Positions 30,891 to 40,936 of a stretch of DNA of 64,000 nucleotides are shown here, in pieces; within the stretch, counting starts at the first letter, position 1; each line of letters begins with the position of its first letter. The notes below the pieces were generated by a model. It was given only the letters and a program-made list of their open reading frames with translations. It had not been told where the DNA came from and searched no databases. A program made the position numbers and the translations under genes. Origin of the DNA: Rhizobiaceae bacterium. Its GTDB lineage: Bacteria > Pseudomonadota > Alphaproteobacteria > Rhizobiales > Rhizobiaceae. The stretch covers positions 655,001 through 719,000 of the forward strand of contig JAILWO010000001.1 in NCBI GenBank assembly GCA_025698895.1, read 5' to 3'.

Positions 30891-30904
30891 GGCCCCAAGG
30901 GGCC
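30891..30904. terminator. Short GC hairpin between convergent lysR and fur-type genes
   Basis: GGCCCC-AA-GGGGCC (30891-30904) forms a compact GC stem 11 bases after the lysR-type stop and 8 bases before the end of the convergent regulator. No long T-tract follows on either strand, so its strength as a terminator is uncertain. Confidence 0.4.
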
Positions 30905-30911
30905 GCAGGAC

Positions 30912-31367
30912 TCAGCGCTTCCGGCGCTTGCGCCCGTAGAGTTCCAGCCGGTGGTGGACGATGTCGTAGCCCAGCGAGCGGGCGATCTCGTCCTGCAGCG
31001 CCTCGATCTTGTCTGAGGTAAACTCGATCACGTCGCCAGTGTCGATGTCGATGAGATGATCGTGATGGGCGCCATGGTCCTGCTCGAATCGGGCGGGGCC
31101 GCCGGCAAAGGCGTGCCGCTGGATCGCGCCCCGATCTTCCAGCAGTTTCATGGTGCGATAGACGGTCGATAGCGAGAGCGAAGGATCGGTGCGGATCGCG
31201 CGCCGATAGATTTCCAGCGCATCCGGGTGGTCGTCGGTTTCCGACAGGATGCGCAGGATCGTCCTGCGCGGACGCGTGATGCGTACGCCAGCATCGCGCA
31301 ATTCTTTCTCATAGTCACGGCGGCCGAGTGGTTCGCGTTCGCCGGGAATCGGGGCGGGTGCGGTCAT
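30912..31367 (-). CDS. mur: Fur-family metalloregulator, probably Mur (manganese)
   Basis: The 151-residue protein takes ATG 31367. It has the Fur winged helix (residues about 20-90: [27 protein letters not shown]) and the metal-binding, dimerising half with [16 protein letters not shown]. It is divergent from a sitABCD operon with a Mur/Fur-type palindrome between them. In Rhizobiales this context marks Mur, which represses sitABCD when manganese is sufficient. Zur- and Irr-type cysteine or heme motifs are not apparent. The Mur call rests mainly on context. Confidence 0.82.
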   Translation of the reverse strand: MTAPAPIPGEREPLGRRDYEKELRDAGVRITRPRRTILRILSETDDHPDALEIYRRAIRTDPSLSLSTVYRTMKLLEDRGAIQRHAFAGGPARFEQDHGAHHDHLIDIDTGDVIEFTSDKIEALQDEIARSLGYDIVHHRLELYGRKRRKR

Positions 31368-31434
31368 AAGGTGACTATGAACGATGCGGCGGCCAGTTGC
31401 AAAAGCCGCTCGTGGTTTCGCAACACGCACTTTT

Positions 31435-31455
31435 AATTGCAAATAATTTGCAATT
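31435..31455. promoter_or_regulatory. 21-bp palindrome, probable Mur/Fur-responsive operator
   Basis: AATTGCAAAT-A-ATTTGCAATT is a perfect palindrome about the central A (31445). It lies 83 bases upstream of sitA and 68 bases upstream of the divergent regulator's start. Its TTGCAAAT halves resemble the manganese-responsive sequences of rhizobial sit promoters. A TTGACT (31459-31464) and TAGTTT (31481-31486) pair next to it could be the sit promoter, so binding would repress both directions. Confidence 0.75.
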
Positions 31456-31537
31456 GCATTGACTCTGCGTCGAACCCATCTAGTTTCGGTCGCTGTGGCG
31501 GACTGCCGCGTCCGCCGTTGAGACGAGATGAGGCCCC

Positions 31538-32440
31538 ATGAGAAAGCTGATTGTCCTGATCGCCGCGATGATTGCGGGGCATGCATATACGGTTCCCGCC
31601 TTCTCTCAGGAGAAATTCAAGGCAGTCACCACATTCACGGTGATCGCCGACATGGCTCGCAACGTCGCGGGCGATGCCGCGACGGTGGAGTCGATCACCA
31701 GGCCCGGCGCGGAGGTTCACTACTACCAGCCGACGCCCGGCGACATTCTCAGGGCGCGTGACGCGGATCTCGTCCTGCTGAACGGTCTGAATCTTGAAAC
31801 CTGGTTCGAACGCTTCCTGCGCAATCTCGGCGACGTGCCCAGCGTCACGCTGTCGGAAGGCATCGAACCACTGGGAATCGGCGAAGGACCCTATACCGGT
31901 AAGCCCAACCCGCATGCCTGGATGTCGCCACGCGACGCGGTGGTCTATGTCGAGAATATTCGCCGGGCCTTCGTCGAGCACGATCCCGACAATGCCGATG
32001 TCTATAACGCGAATGCCGCCGCCTATGCCGAGGAGATCGAGGCCGTGGCCGGGCCGATCCGCGCCGCGCTCGAAGCGATACCCGAAGATCGACGCTGGCT
32101 GGTGACGAGCGAGGGCGCCTTCTCCTATCTCGCCCGCGATTTCGGTCTCAAGGAGCTTTATCTGTGGCCGATCAACGCCGACCAGCAGGGCACACCCCAG
32201 CAGGTCCGCAAGGTCATAGACGCGGTACGAAAGTACGACATACCGGCCGTGTTTTCCGAGAGTACGGTCCCGCCAGACGCGGCGGAGCAGGTTGCACGGG
32301 AGACCGGCGCACATTATGGCGGCGTGCTCTACGTGGATTCGCTGTCGGAAGACGACGGGCCTGTTCCGACCTATCTCGATCTGCTGAGGGTGACGACCCA
32401 GACCATCGCGGCAGGGCTGAGTATGGGTGCGGACGAATGA
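31538..32440 (+). CDS. sitA: Manganese/iron ABC transporter substrate-binding protein SitA
   Basis: The 300-residue periplasmic cluster A-I metal receptor has a signal peptide (to about residue 23, FSQ). Four metal ligands of the SitA/PsaA type can be placed: His61 in EVHYYQPTP, His126 in NPHAWMSP, Glu192 in TSEGAFSY and Asp267 in VDSL. The His-His-Glu-Asp set and the short, His-poor loop favour manganese or iron over zinc. It is the first gene of a four-gene operon with overlapping junctions. Confidence 0.9.
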   Translation: MRKLIVLIAAMIAGHAYTVPAFSQEKFKAVTTFTVIADMARNVAGDAATVESITRPGAEVHYYQPTPGDILRARDADLVLLNGLNLETWFERFLRNLGDVPSVTLSEGIEPLGIGEGPYTGKPNPHAWMSPRDAVVYVENIRRAFVEHDPDNADVYNANAAAYAEEIEAVAGPIRAALEAIPEDRRWLVTSEGAFSYLARDFGLKELYLWPINADQQGTPQQVRKVIDAVRKYDIPAVFSESTVPPDAAEQVARETGAHYGGVLYVDSLSEDDGPVPTYLDLLRVTTQTIAAGLSMGADE

Positions 32441-33354
32441 ATGTCCAACCTTCGGGAGCCCGGCTGCCGGTGCCCGGAAGCGGCGATGGTCTGTCCGTCT
32501 CCAACGTGACGGTCACCTATCGCAATGGCCACACCGCGCTCGTCGGCGCTTCCTTCTCGATCCCGCGGGGCACGATCACGGCGCTCGTTGGCGTCAACGG
32601 CTCTGGCAAGTCGACGCTGTTCAAGGCGATCATGGGTTTCGTTCCGCTGGCTGCCGGCTCGGTGAGCATTCTGGGCCGGCCGGCTGGCCAAACGCTGGCC
32701 CGGAACGTCGTCGCCTATGTGCCGCAGAGCGAGGACGTCGACTGGAACTTCCCTGTTCTGGTCGAGGATGTCGTCATGATGGGCCGGTACGGCCACATGA
32801 ATTGGCTGCGCTTGGCCCGCAGGCACGACCGGGAGATCGTCGCCGAGGCGCTCGAACGGGTCGGCATGGCCGACTTCGCCAGTCGCCAGATCGGCGAACT
32901 GTCCGGCGGACAGAAGAAGCGGGTCTTCCTGGCGCGCGCGCTTGCGCAGGAGGGCCGCGTCATCCTGCTTGACGAGCCGTTTACCGGTGTGGACGTCAAG
33001 ACCGAGGAAGCCATCGTCAACCTCATGCGGGCCCTTCGCGAGGAGGGCCGCATCATGCTGGTCTCCACCCACAATCTCGGCTCGGTTCCTGATTTCTGCG
33101 ATCGCGCCGTGCTCATCAATCGAACGGTGCTCGCCGCTGGACCGACCGAAAAGGTGTTCACGCGGGCCAATCTCGAAAAGGCTTTCGGGGGCGTATTGCG
33201 TCACTTCGTGCTTGGCGGCACGGATCTGCATGATGACGAAGATGCACGCCGTGTCACGGTCATCACCGACGACGAGCGACCCTTTGTACTTTACGGCGAA
33301 CGCGGCGAGGAGCGCACGCCGCCCTCCCGGCCAATCGAGAAGGACAGACGGTGA
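32437..33354 (+). CDS. sitB: Manganese/iron ABC transporter ATP-binding protein SitB
   Basis: The 305-residue ATPase couples hydrolysis to metal import through SitCD. Walker A is GVNGSGKST (near residue 57), the signature LSGGQKKR, Walker [13 protein letters not shown], and the switch His lies in VSTHN. The start overlaps the sitA stop (GAATGA), and the stop overlaps the sitC start. A C-terminal extension after residue 250 (charged, EERTPPSRP) goes beyond the nucleotide-binding domain. It lies in the cytoplasm. Confidence 0.92.
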   Translation: MNVQPSGARLPVPGSGDGLSVSNVTVTYRNGHTALVGASFSIPRGTITALVGVNGSGKSTLFKAIMGFVPLAAGSVSILGRPAGQTLARNVVAYVPQSEDVDWNFPVLVEDVVMMGRYGHMNWLRLARRHDREIVAEALERVGMADFASRQIGELSGGQKKRVFLARALAQEGRVILLDEPFTGVDVKTEEAIVNLMRALREEGRIMLVSTHNLGSVPDFCDRAVLINRTVLAAGPTEKVFTRANLEKAFGGVLRHFVLGGTDLHDDEDARRVTVITDDERPFVLYGERGEERTPPSRPIEKDRR

Positions 33355-34208
33355 CCTACCTGCTGGAGCCGTTCTCCTACGGCTACATGGTCAACGCCAT
33401 GTGGGTCTCTGCCCTCGTTGGAGCGGTCTGCGCCTTCCTGTCAGCCTATCTGATGCTGAAGGGCTGGTCGCTGATCGGGGATGCGCTTTCCCACTCCATC
33501 GTGCCTGGCGTGGCCGGCGCCTACATGCTCGGCCTGCCCTTTTCGCTCGGAGCCTTCCTGTCCGGCGGGCTTGCAGCAACGGCAATGCTCTTGCTCAATC
33601 AGCAAACGCGTCTGCGCGAGGATGCCATCATCGGCATCATCTTCACCTCCTTCTTCGGGCTCGGCCTGTTCATGGTCTCGCTCTCGCCGACCTCGGTGAA
33701 CGTCCAGACCATCGTCATGGGCAATATCCTCGCCGTGACACCGGCGGACACGGTCCAGCTCGTCATCGTCGCCGGATTGTCTCTGGCAATCCTGGTGGCC
33801 CGGTGGAAGGATCTGATGGTCGCCTTCTTCGACGAGAACCACGCACGCTCGATCGGCCTGCGGCCCAATCTTCTCAAGGTGCTGTTCTTCGCGCTGCTCG
33901 CCGCGTCGACTGTAGCCGCCCTGCAGACGGTTGGCGCCTTCCTGGTCATCGCCATGGTCGTCACGCCCGGCGCCACCGCCTATCTTCTGACGGATCGCTT
34001 TGGCAGGCTGATCGTCATATCGGTGGCCATCGGAACCCTGACCAGTTTCGTCGGTGCCTATCTGTCCTATTTCCTCGACGGCGCCACTGGTGGCGTCATC
34101 GTGGTGCTCCAGACCGTTATGTTCCTCGCGGCGTTCGTTTTTGCGCCCAGGCACGGCCTGATCGTCGCGCGCAGGAAGGCTCGCGCGGTGCTGGAGGGCA
34201 AGACATGA
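33351..34208 (+). CDS. sitC: Manganese/iron ABC transporter permease SitC
   Basis: The 285-residue inner-membrane protein is of the ABC-3 permease family. It has about eight hydrophobic segments, with the coupling region near [18 protein letters not shown] and [16 protein letters not shown]. It overlaps sitB by four bases and sitD by four. With SitD it forms the membrane channel. The sequence is clearly paralogous to SitD (LKGWSL.GDA.SH motif in both). Confidence 0.9.
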   Translation: MTYLLEPFSYGYMVNAMWVSALVGAVCAFLSAYLMLKGWSLIGDALSHSIVPGVAGAYMLGLPFSLGAFLSGGLAATAMLLLNQQTRLREDAIIGIIFTSFFGLGLFMVSLSPTSVNVQTIVMGNILAVTPADTVQLVIVAGLSLAILVARWKDLMVAFFDENHARSIGLRPNLLKVLFFALLAASTVAALQTVGAFLVIAMVVTPGATAYLLTDRFGRLIVISVAIGTLTSFVGAYLSYFLDGATGGVIVVLQTVMFLAAFVFAPRHGLIVARRKARAVLEGKT

Positions 34209-35083
34209 TGGACATATCGATCCTGCCTTTCCAGTTTCCATTCATGCAGAACGCGCTCGTGATCGCGGCGCTCGTCGCACTGCCGATGGGACTGCTGTCC
34301 CCCTTCCTCGTTCTGAAGGGCTGGTCGCTGATGGGAGATGCCGTCAGCCACGCCGTGCTGCCAGGCATCGTGCTGGCCTATCTCGCCGCTCTGCCCCTGG
34401 GGATCGGCGCATTTGCCGCCGGCATGTTTTGCGCCATGGCCACGGGCTATCTCAAGGAAAACAGCCGGGTGAAGGAGGATACGGTGATGGGTGTGGTGTT
34501 CTCGGGCATGTTCGGCCTCGGCATCGTGCTCTATACGTCGATCGAGACCGAGCTGCATCTCGATCACATCCTGTTCGGCGACATGTTGGGCGTCAGTTGG
34601 CCCGACCTCGCAGAGACCGCCGCCATCACCGTCCTGGTTGGTGGCGTCCTGACGTTGAAACAGCGGGATTTCCTGCTACACGCTTTCGATCCGCAGCACG
34701 CGAGGGCCATCGGCCTTCCCGTGCGAGCCTTGCACTATGGCCTGCTGGCGATGCTCTCACTTACTATCGTCGGGGCGCTCAAGGCGGTCGGCATCATCCT
34801 CGCCATCGCATTGCTTATAACCCCGGGCGCGGTCGCATTCCTTGTCACAAGGCGATTTCCCGCGATGCTCGCGACATCGGCTTTGGTTGCCGTAGGTTCC
34901 TCGCTTGCAGGCACCTATCTGAGCTTCTACCTGGACAGCGCTCCCGCCCCGACTATCGTCCTGGTCATGAGCATGGGCTTCGTTGCGGCGCTGCTCGGAA
35001 CGCGGGCTAGAACCGCTGCTCGGCCTGTTCCAGTCGTGCCAGTATCTCGCGAAAATGGTCCGGCAGGTCTTCTTCGGCTCTAA
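34205..35083 (+). CDS. sitD: Manganese/iron ABC transporter permease SitD
   Basis: The 292-residue permease of the ABC-3 family is the partner of SitC. The start ATG overlaps the sitC stop (ACATGATG). Conserved features are LKGWSLMGDAVSHAVLPG, EDTVMGVVFSGMFGLG and HARAIGLPVRAL. The last 30 residues are basic and proline-rich and overlap a small gene on the other strand at 35007-35083. It completes the operon; no terminator is obvious directly after. Confidence 0.9.
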   Translation: MMDISILPFQFPFMQNALVIAALVALPMGLLSPFLVLKGWSLMGDAVSHAVLPGIVLAYLAALPLGIGAFAAGMFCAMATGYLKENSRVKEDTVMGVVFSGMFGLGIVLYTSIETELHLDHILFGDMLGVSWPDLAETAAITVLVGGVLTLKQRDFLLHAFDPQHARAIGLPVRALHYGLLAMLSLTIVGALKAVGIILAIALLITPGAVAFLVTRRFPAMLATSALVAVGSSLAGTYLSFYLDSAPAPTIVLVMSMGFVAALLGTRARTAARPVPVVPVSRENGPAGLLRL

Positions 35084-35192
35084 AGGCCGGCATCCTCCTT
35101 AGAAATCCCCGATTCACTTCGCTCTTCAGTTCGCGACGGACCAGGGCTGAAAGGCCGGCGCCAGACGCGGTCTCCCTTTTCCTGTCCGACAT
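35007..35192 (-). CDS. Small hypothetical protein overlapping sitD end
   Basis: The 61-residue protein starts at ATG 35192, six bases after GAGG. It has a basic N-terminus (SDRKRETASGAGLSALVRRE), then a helical stretch ending PDHFREILARLEQAEQRF. The ending recalls the C-terminal helix of NepR-type anti-sigma factors, but the rest does not fit well. It converges with and overlaps sitD by 77 bases. A real gene is likely from the ribosome site and composition; its role is unknown. Confidence 0.5.
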   Translation of the reverse strand: MSDRKRETASGAGLSALVRRELKSEVNRGFLRRMPAFRAEEDLPDHFREILARLEQAEQRF

Positions 35193-35357
35193 CTTGAACC
35201 TCGTAGTATTGCGTTTGCAGCTCGCGATAAAAATCGCGCGAGCCGCTGCATGGTTCCCCAATTGACGCAGCGTCGCACTCGAAGTTCGCAGTTAGGGTAA
35301 AGTTTGAATTAAATTTTGACCCGCCCGAAACGACGTGAAAGCTGCTTGCACTACGCC

Positions 35358-35972
35358 TCAGCGTTTCAGCACGAAGACCGCCTGCTGCCCGAAAAGATTC
35401 CAGAACCACCAAGGCATCGACAGGCCGATCTTCTGCCCCGACCCATCGAGGGCGGCGGCCTCTTCCACCGTCGCGCCGATCTCGTCGCACAGAGCGACGA
35501 AATCCCGGATCGTGCAGAAATGGATATTGGGCGTGTCGTACCAGGTGAAGGGCAACTCTTTCGTTATGGGCATGCGCCCGCGGAACAGCAGATAGAACCG
35601 CATCCTCCAGTAGCCGAAGTTGGGGAACGACACGATCGCCCGCTCGCCGATCCGCAGGAGGTGGGTCAGGACCATCCTTGGATTCCGGGTCGCCTGCAGT
35701 GTCTGCGTCAGGACGACATAATCGAAGCTGCGATCCGGATAATGGACAAGGTCGGTGTCGGCATCGCCCTGGATCACGGAGAGGCCCCGTCCGACGCTTG
35801 CATTGACACCGCTCTGGGACAATTCCACGCCGCGACCGTCCACCTTCTTTTCCTTGGTGAGGAGTTCAAGCAGGGCGCCGTCGCCGCATCCCACGTCGAG
35901 CACCCTGGACCCCTCGCCGATAAAGGCGGCAACCACGTCGAGGTCGACACGATGTGCTGCGTTGACGCTCAT
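35358..35972 (-). CDS. metW: Methionine biosynthesis protein MetW
   Basis: The 204-residue methyltransferase-like protein partners with MetX in the first committed step of methionine synthesis. The SAM-fold motif [15 protein letters not shown] is near residue 24-38, then [11 protein letters not shown] and [12 protein letters not shown], with the family-specific [11 protein letters not shown] and [12 protein letters not shown] blocks. It overlaps the metX stop by four bases, so both are made together under the upstream SAM riboswitch. Confidence 0.93.
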   Translation of the reverse strand: MSVNAAHRVDLDVVAAFIGEGSRVLDVGCGDGALLELLTKEKKVDGRGVELSQSGVNASVGRGLSVIQGDADTDLVHYPDRSFDYVVLTQTLQATRNPRMVLTHLLRIGERAIVSFPNFGYWRMRFYLLFRGRMPITKELPFTWYDTPNIHFCTIRDFVALCDEIGATVEEAAALDGSGQKIGLSMPWWFWNLFGQQAVFVLKR

Positions 35973-37150
35973 GGCCGGGCTCCGTCCTCGAGCCCGGCCG
36001 CCTGGGCCGCCGAGCGCAGAAAGCCGCCGATCGCCGCGAACATTTCCGGCTCGTCGAGCAGGAAAGCGTCATGGCCCTTGTCGGTTTCGATCTCCACGAA
36101 GGAGACGGACGCGCCGGCTGCGTTGAGCGCATGCACGACCCTACGGCTTTCCTCGGTGGGAAACAGCCAGTCCGAGGTGAACGAGACGAGGCAGAAGCGC
36201 GTCTTCGATCCCCGGAAGGCTTCACCCAGCACGCCGCCATGGTCGGCCGCCAGGTCGAAATAGTCCATCGCCCGGGTCATGTAGAGATAGGAATTGGCGT
36301 CAAAGCGCTCGACGAAGGTCATGCCCTGGTGGCGCAGATAGCTCTCGATCTGGAAGTCGGCGTCGAAGCCGAAGGTCGGCTTGGCGCGATCCTGCAGGTT
36401 CCGTCCGAACTTGCGGTGCAGGGCGCTCTCGGAGAGATAGGTGATGTGCGCGGCCATGCGTGCCACCGCAAGCCCCTTTTCGGGGCGTCGGCCCTCCTCG
36501 ATATAGTTTCCTCCGCACCAGTCGGGATCGGCCATCACCGCCTGACGCCCGACCTCGTGGAACGCGATATTCTGGGAGGAATGGCGCGCGCCTGTCGCGA
36601 TCGGCAGCGCGCAGAAGACGCGGTCGGGATAGCTTGATGCCCATTGCAGCACCTGCATGCCGCCCATCGATCCGCCGACGACGCAGAACAGCCGATCAAT
36701 GCCTAGTCGGTCGACCAGCATCGCTTGGGCGCGCACCATATCCCGGATCGTGACCACCGGCAGGTCCAGTCCGTAGACACGGCCCGTCTCCGGATTGATG
36801 GACGCCGGCCCGGTAGAGCCCAGGCAGCCGCCGATTACATTGGGGCAGATCACGAAGAAGCGTTCGGTGTCGATGATCTTCCCCGGACCGATAAGCACTT
36901 CCCACCAGCCCGGCTTGCCGGTCACGGGATGCCTGTTGGCGACGTGCTGATCGCCAGTGAGCGCATGGCAGACGAGGATTGCGTTCGTGCGCTCGGCGTT
37001 CAGCGTGCCATAGGTCTGGTAGGCAATACGGAAAGGAGCGAGTTCGACACCCGCATCGAGGGCCAGCGGCGTCTCCCTGTCGAATTCTGCCACAAGGCTG
37101 GAGGGGTGGTTGGCCTCGTCATGCGGCAGTTTTCTTTCGAGGGAGTTCAT
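35969..37150 (-). CDS. metX: Homoserine O-acetyltransferase MetX
   Basis: The 393-residue alpha/beta hydrolase transfers an acyl group from CoA to homoserine. ATG 37150 is chosen because AGGA lies six bases upstream; the ATG at 37156 touches it. Catalytic triad positions are Ser in [10 protein letters not shown], Asp in TSDWLFP and His in [21 protein letters not shown] forms the oxyanion side. A SAM-II riboswitch and an intrinsic terminator precede it. It may act as acetyl- or succinyltransferase; the choice cannot be read safely. Confidence 0.93.
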   Translation of the reverse strand: MNSLERKLPHDEANHPSSLVAEFDRETPLALDAGVELAPFRIAYQTYGTLNAERTNAILVCHALTGDQHVANRHPVTGKPGWWEVLIGPGKIIDTERFFVICPNVIGGCLGSTGPASINPETGRVYGLDLPVVTIRDMVRAQAMLVDRLGIDRLFCVVGGSMGGMQVLQWASSYPDRVFCALPIATGARHSSQNIAFHEVGRQAVMADPDWCGGNYIEEGRRPEKGLAVARMAAHITYLSESALHRKFGRNLQDRAKPTFGFDADFQIESYLRHQGMTFVERFDANSYLYMTRAMDYFDLAADHGGVLGEAFRGSKTRFCLVSFTSDWLFPTEESRRVVHALNAAGASVSFVEIETDKGHDAFLLDEPEMFAAIGGFLRSAAQAAGLEDGARP

Positions 37151-37179
37151 TCTCATTCCTGCCCAGTAGCCGGGATCGC

Positions 37180-37211
37180 AAAAAAACCGGCATTGCTTCC
37201 GCAAGCCGGTT
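37180..37211 (-). terminator. Intrinsic terminator between SAM-II aptamer and metX
   Basis: On the minus strand AACCGGC (37205-37211) pairs with GCCGGTT (37185-37191) across a 13-base loop, followed by a run of T. It lies 12 bases after the riboswitch core and 29 bases before the metX start. This placement fits SAM-dependent transcription termination, though SAM-II elements can also act at translation. Confidence 0.75.
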
Positions 37212-37223
37212 GTTCAGCGAGCG

Positions 37224-37280
37224 GCCCTTTAGCGACTTGTTTAACGTGGCTGCAAGCCGACCGGCCAAATCACCACGAGT
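37224..37280 (-). ncRNA. SAM-II riboswitch upstream of metX-metW
   Basis: Read leftward the 57 bases contain the SAM-II hallmarks. A 5' strand CTCGTGGTGATTTG leads to a GC-rich P1 stem with GGCTTGCAGCCACG, then TTAAACAAGTCGCTAAAGGG, which closes the pseudoknot. SAM binding stabilises the pseudoknot and reduces metX-metW expression. The motif is known mainly from Alphaproteobacteria ahead of metA/metX genes, exactly as here. Confidence 0.9.
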
Positions 37281-37365
37281 TGGAGTGTCATACGCGCTAC
37301 GCTCCTTTGCGTCAACGCGGGCGCCCTGCTACACGACCGCGATCGCGGTCCGGAAACCTCACCAG

Positions 37366-38466
37366 ATGACTACCCAGCGCCCCACGCCGAGACCCGGCGT
37401 CATGGACATCGAAGCCTACGTGCCCGGCAAGAGTGGCGGGCCCCAGGGCGCCGCCAGGATCTTCAAGCTTTCGGCCAACGAAAACCCTCTCGGCCCCTCG
37501 CCGGAGGCAGTGGTCGCTGCGAAGGCCGCCGCCGAGCATCTCGAACGCTATCCCGACGGGTCGTCGATGCGCCTTCGACAGGCAATCGCAGAGACGCATG
37601 GGCTGAATGTGACCAACGTCATGGCGTTCAACGGCTCGGACGAGGCGCTCGCGCTCCTGGCGCGCATCTATCTCGGCGCGGGAGACGAGGCGATCTATTC
37701 GCGTCACGGCTTCCTCGCCTACCGGATCTATATCCTCGGCGCCGGCGCCACACCGATCGTCGCGGACGAGACAGAGGAATGTACCGACGTCGACGCAATC
37801 CTTTCTTGCGTGACGTCGCGCACGAAAGCCGTCTTCCTCGCCAATCCGAACAACCCCACGGGCACTTACGTACCTCATGACGAGGTGCGGCGCCTTCACG
37901 CCGGCCTGCCTCCCCACGTCCTTCTGGTGCTCGACGCCGCCTATGCCGAATACGTCCGGCGCAACGATTATTCGGCCGGCGTCGAACTCGTCGCCTCGTC
38001 AGAAAACGTGGTCATGACCAGAACGTTTTCAAAGGTGCACGGGTTGGGTGGCGCGCGCCTGGGCTGGACCTACGCACCCGCCCATATCGTCGACGCGATG
38101 GAGCGGCTGCGTGACCCCTTCAACGTCAACGCCATGGCGATCGAGGCCGGCATCGCGGCCATGCGCGACCGACGCCATGTCGAAAAATCCGTCGCCCACA
38201 ACAGTGAGTGGATTGCCTGGCTGACGGAAGAGTTCACCAGACTTGGCCTGCGGGTCACTCCCAGCGCCGCAAATTTCCTGCTGGTGCACTTTCCCGAAGC
38301 CGCTGGCCGATCGGCCGCCGAAGCCGATGAGTGGCTGGCCGCGCGAGGCTATATCCTGCGCCGGGTCGGCGCCTATGGCTTCGAGAACGCGCTGCGCATG
38401 ACAGTCGGGACCGAAGAGGCCAATCGTGGCGTGGTCGATGCCCTGCGCGATTTTCTAGGCCGCTGA
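37366..38466 (+). CDS. hisC: Histidinol-phosphate aminotransferase
   Basis: The 366-residue fold-type I PLP aminotransferase converts imidazole-acetol phosphate to histidinol phosphate. [14 protein letters not shown] at the N-terminus, [12 protein letters not shown] near residue 165, DAAYAEYV, and the PLP lysine in [17 protein letters not shown] are all present. It is divergent from metX with the riboswitch between. In Rhizobiales this paralogue often sits next to a cyclohexadienyl dehydrogenase; here the next gene is DUF2125, so aromatic transamination is an alternative. Confidence 0.9.
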   Translation: MTTQRPTPRPGVMDIEAYVPGKSGGPQGAARIFKLSANENPLGPSPEAVVAAKAAAEHLERYPDGSSMRLRQAIAETHGLNVTNVMAFNGSDEALALLARIYLGAGDEAIYSRHGFLAYRIYILGAGATPIVADETEECTDVDAILSCVTSRTKAVFLANPNNPTGTYVPHDEVRRLHAGLPPHVLLVLDAAYAEYVRRNDYSAGVELVASSENVVMTRTFSKVHGLGGARLGWTYAPAHIVDAMERLRDPFNVNAMAIEAGIAAMRDRRHVEKSVAHNSEWIAWLTEEFTRLGLRVTPSAANFLLVHFPEAAGRSAAEADEWLAARGYILRRVGAYGFENALRMTVGTEEANRGVVDALRDFLGR

Positions 38467-38468
38467 AT

Positions 38469-39503
38469 TCAATCCAGCGGCGGTATCCGTCCGACTGGAA
38501 TGAAACCGATCCGGACTTCGCCCCGATCGATCCGGACGGGCAACGGAGGTGTGCGACCGTCATCGGCCGCCATGGAGGCGAAGCCGGAGAGCGCCGTCTC
38601 GATCTGCTCGCGCGCTTCGGGAACGGCCTCTCCCATGACGGCGGCGAGCCGTTCCGGATTCCGGATGGTCAGCGACAGTTGCGCCGACACCAGCCCGTCA
38701 TCCCCCACCGACACAGGCCCGTTCACCGAGAGCCCGGTGTCTTCGGCAAGCGTCAGGTTCAGCGCCCGTATTTCGCCCGAGCGGCCCCGCAGGCTGGCCG
38801 CACCTTCCGCCAGGAACGCGACGCCGTCGGTCATGGTGAAATCGAGGTCGCCATTGGCGGCCGGCAAGGTCCGCTCGCCGAGCAGAGACCGGTCAATCAC
38901 CAGATCGGCAAAGCGCGCGGCGAAGTCAGCATCGGTGTCGCGCGCGCGCATGTGCAGTTCCAGCCGCCCGGCCGACACCAGCGGCACGCGGCGCCCGCCG
39001 GGTCTCGTGGCTTCAGCCCTGAAGGTGGTCCCCTCCAGCGAAAGGCGCGACGGGACGGGTGTGGCCAGCCGCGCGCTTGCACGAAGGCCCTCCCAATGCG
39101 CGCCGATGTCGATGTCATAAGGCAGGTCCGGCAGCGATACCGTCAGCGGGGCATCGAGCTCGGCGACGATGCGCGCGGGATTGTAGACCTGCGCGGCGGA
39201 GCGGAACGCGCCCGCGGCGATGACTACATCCCGTCCGGACTGCTCGATCGAGATCGAGTCGCAAAACAGACCTATGCGGAAGGGATAGCCATGCGCCCTG
39301 AGATTGGTGCAATCAGCTTCCACGCCGCTTTCCCTGGCGCTGGCGAGCACGCGACGGGCCTGTTCCTCCAGTAGATTTCCGACATAGAACCAGCCTGCCG
39401 TGTAAAGCGCGACCACGACCGCAACCGCCACACCCAGCCACTTGATGCGCCGGCCATGGCGACTTGTCGGGTGTTTGCCGTCGCCTCCCATGCTTGACGC
39501 CAC
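38469..39503 (-). CDS. DUF2125 envelope protein
   Basis: The 344-residue protein has a basic N-terminus, one membrane segment (WLGVAVAVVVALYTAGWFYVG, residues about 22-42) and a large periplasmic beta-rich region. CTNLRAHGYPFRIGLFCDSI near residue 65 and repeated hydrophobic strands fit the DUF2125 family of Alphaproteobacteria. The family's role is not established. It converges with hisC, with only 2 bases between the stops. Confidence 0.85.
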   Translation of the reverse strand: MASSMGGDGKHPTSRHGRRIKWLGVAVAVVVALYTAGWFYVGNLLEEQARRVLASARESGVEADCTNLRAHGYPFRIGLFCDSISIEQSGRDVVIAAGAFRSAAQVYNPARIVAELDAPLTVSLPDLPYDIDIGAHWEGLRASARLATPVPSRLSLEGTTFRAEATRPGGRRVPLVSAGRLELHMRARDTDADFAARFADLVIDRSLLGERTLPAANGDLDFTMTDGVAFLAEGAASLRGRSGEIRALNLTLAEDTGLSVNGPVSVGDDGLVSAQLSLTIRNPERLAAVMGEAVPEAREQIETALSGFASMAADDGRTPPLPVRIDRGEVRIGFIPVGRIPPLD

Positions 39504-39554
39504 ACGCTGCTCCTTGCTCTAACGCTGCCCCGGTCGGCAGAGGTGCAGTGCGGT

Positions 39555-40070
39555 ATGGGCGATTTTTGGGTGTTTGGCTACGGCTCGCTGATCTGGCGTC
39601 CTGGCTTCGCGCACACCGAGACTCGCCCGGCGCGGCTCCACGGTTTCCGGCGCTCGCTTTGCGTCCTGTCGCATGTCCATCGCGGGACGCCACAGCGGCC
39701 AGGTCTCGTGCTCGGCCTCGATCGCGGAGGGTCCTGCCTTGGTCTCGCCTTCCTTGTTCCCGGCGAGCTGCGGGAGGAGGTCGTCGCCTATCTGCGCGAG
39801 CGGGAACTGGTCACCAATGTCTATGTAGAGCGCACATTGGGCGTCCGTCTCGCTGGGGGTGAGCGGGTCGAGGCACTGACCTATGTGGTCGACCGTGGCC
39901 ATCCGCAATATGGAGGAGCCATGGATGTCGATCATGCGGTTGCGCGGGTGCGCGGCGCGGTCGGTCTTTCCGGCCCCAACGAGGATTATGTGATCAACAC
40001 GGTCGAGCATCTCAAGGCGCTCGGCATCCGCGATCACTGGCTGGAGGCGGTGGCGGCCGCCCTCAACTGA
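39555..40070 (+). CDS. Gamma-glutamylcyclotransferase (ChaC-like)
   Basis: The 171-residue protein starts at ATG 39555; a GTG at 39543 is an alternative. FWVFGYGSLIWRPGF carries the YGSL substrate-binding signature, and GERVEALTYVVD holds the catalytic Glu of the ChaC branch. ChaC enzymes cleave glutathione or gamma-glutamyl peptides to 5-oxoproline. Its end overlaps the convergent acyltransferase gene by 8 bases. Confidence 0.88.
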   Translation: MGDFWVFGYGSLIWRPGFAHTETRPARLHGFRRSLCVLSHVHRGTPQRPGLVLGLDRGGSCLGLAFLVPGELREEVVAYLRERELVTNVYVERTLGVRLAGGERVEALTYVVDRGHPQYGGAMDVDHAVARVRGAVGLSGPNEDYVINTVEHLKALGIRDHWLEAVAAALN

Positions 40071-40872
40071 CGTTCTGCCCGGCGCGGGCAGGTTCAACCC
40101 CTAGTTCCCGCAGGCGTTCCAGGGCCGATCGCGGCAGCGGCGGACAGTCCGGCCCGGCCGCGGTCTCGACCAGGATTTCATCGCAGGCCGCTTCGGTCTC
40201 CGCGATCAGCCGCGCGTGAAAGGTTTCCTTGTCCAGTCCCGGCGGTATCGGGGGCAGGATACGGACCCTTATCGTGCCTGGAAAGCGCAGGAACTTGCGG
40301 CGCGGCCAGTAGAGCCCGGCCTGATGGGCGATCGGCACCACCGGAAGGCCGAGCTGGTCGTAGAGTTCGGCGATGCCGTATTTGTAGGATGGCGGCGCAC
40401 CGGGCGCCCGGCGCGTGCCTTCGGGATAGATGATCAGCTGGCGCCCTTCGGCCATGCGCTCCCGTGTCAGACGCACCACTTCCTTGAGAACCTTCGCCCG
40501 GCTGCCCCGGTTGACCGGGATCATCCTCTGCTTGGCCACGTACCAGCCGAACAGAGGGATCCACATCAGTTCCCGCTTGAGGATGTAAAGCGTATCGGGG
40601 ATGTGCGGCAGGAAGGCGAACGTATCCCAGAACGACTGATGCTTGGGCGCGATGATGAACGAACCTTGCGGGAAATTCTCAAGCCCTTCGATCTCGTGGT
40701 CGGCGCCGACAATTACCTTCTGCAGCCATAGATTGGAACGCGCCCAGAATTTCGGAACGAACCAGGCCTGCTTGCGTGGCGCGAGGAAATAATAGGGTGT
40801 GAAAATGATCATCTCGACGATGATCGTCACGTAGAATGCAATATTGAAGGCCAGCGAGCGCAGCGGGATCAT
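40063..40872 (-). CDS. plsC: 1-acyl-sn-glycerol-3-phosphate acyltransferase
   Basis: The 269-residue membrane protein acylates lysophosphatidic acid in phospholipid synthesis. An N-terminal membrane segment (FNIAFYVTIIVEMIIF) is followed by acyltransferase motif I KHQSFWDTF near residue 78 and motif III YPEGTRRAPG near 150. Both are standard for PlsC. It converges with the ChaC-like gene and follows a YdcF-like gene on the same strand after a 64-base gap. Confidence 0.9.
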   Translation of the reverse strand: MIPLRSLAFNIAFYVTIIVEMIIFTPYYFLAPRKQAWFVPKFWARSNLWLQKVIVGADHEIEGLENFPQGSFIIAPKHQSFWDTFAFLPHIPDTLYILKRELMWIPLFGWYVAKQRMIPVNRGSRAKVLKEVVRLTRERMAEGRQLIIYPEGTRRAPGAPPSYKYGIAELYDQLGLPVVPIAHQAGLYWPRRKFLRFPGTIRVRILPPIPPGLDKETFHARLIAETEAACDEILVETAAGPDCPPLPRSALERLRELGVEPARAGQNVS

Positions 40873-40936
40873 GTCTTGAAAGGTCTGCCGGTCAAAGCAC
40901 GCTCGATACAGGATGAGATGCGAAAGGCAAGCGGGC

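Noticed and set aside
32942-34204. Extension of sitD upstream through sitB and sitC
   Set aside because: The frame is open by GC bias only; the sitD start at 34205 overlaps the sitC stop as expected in this operon.
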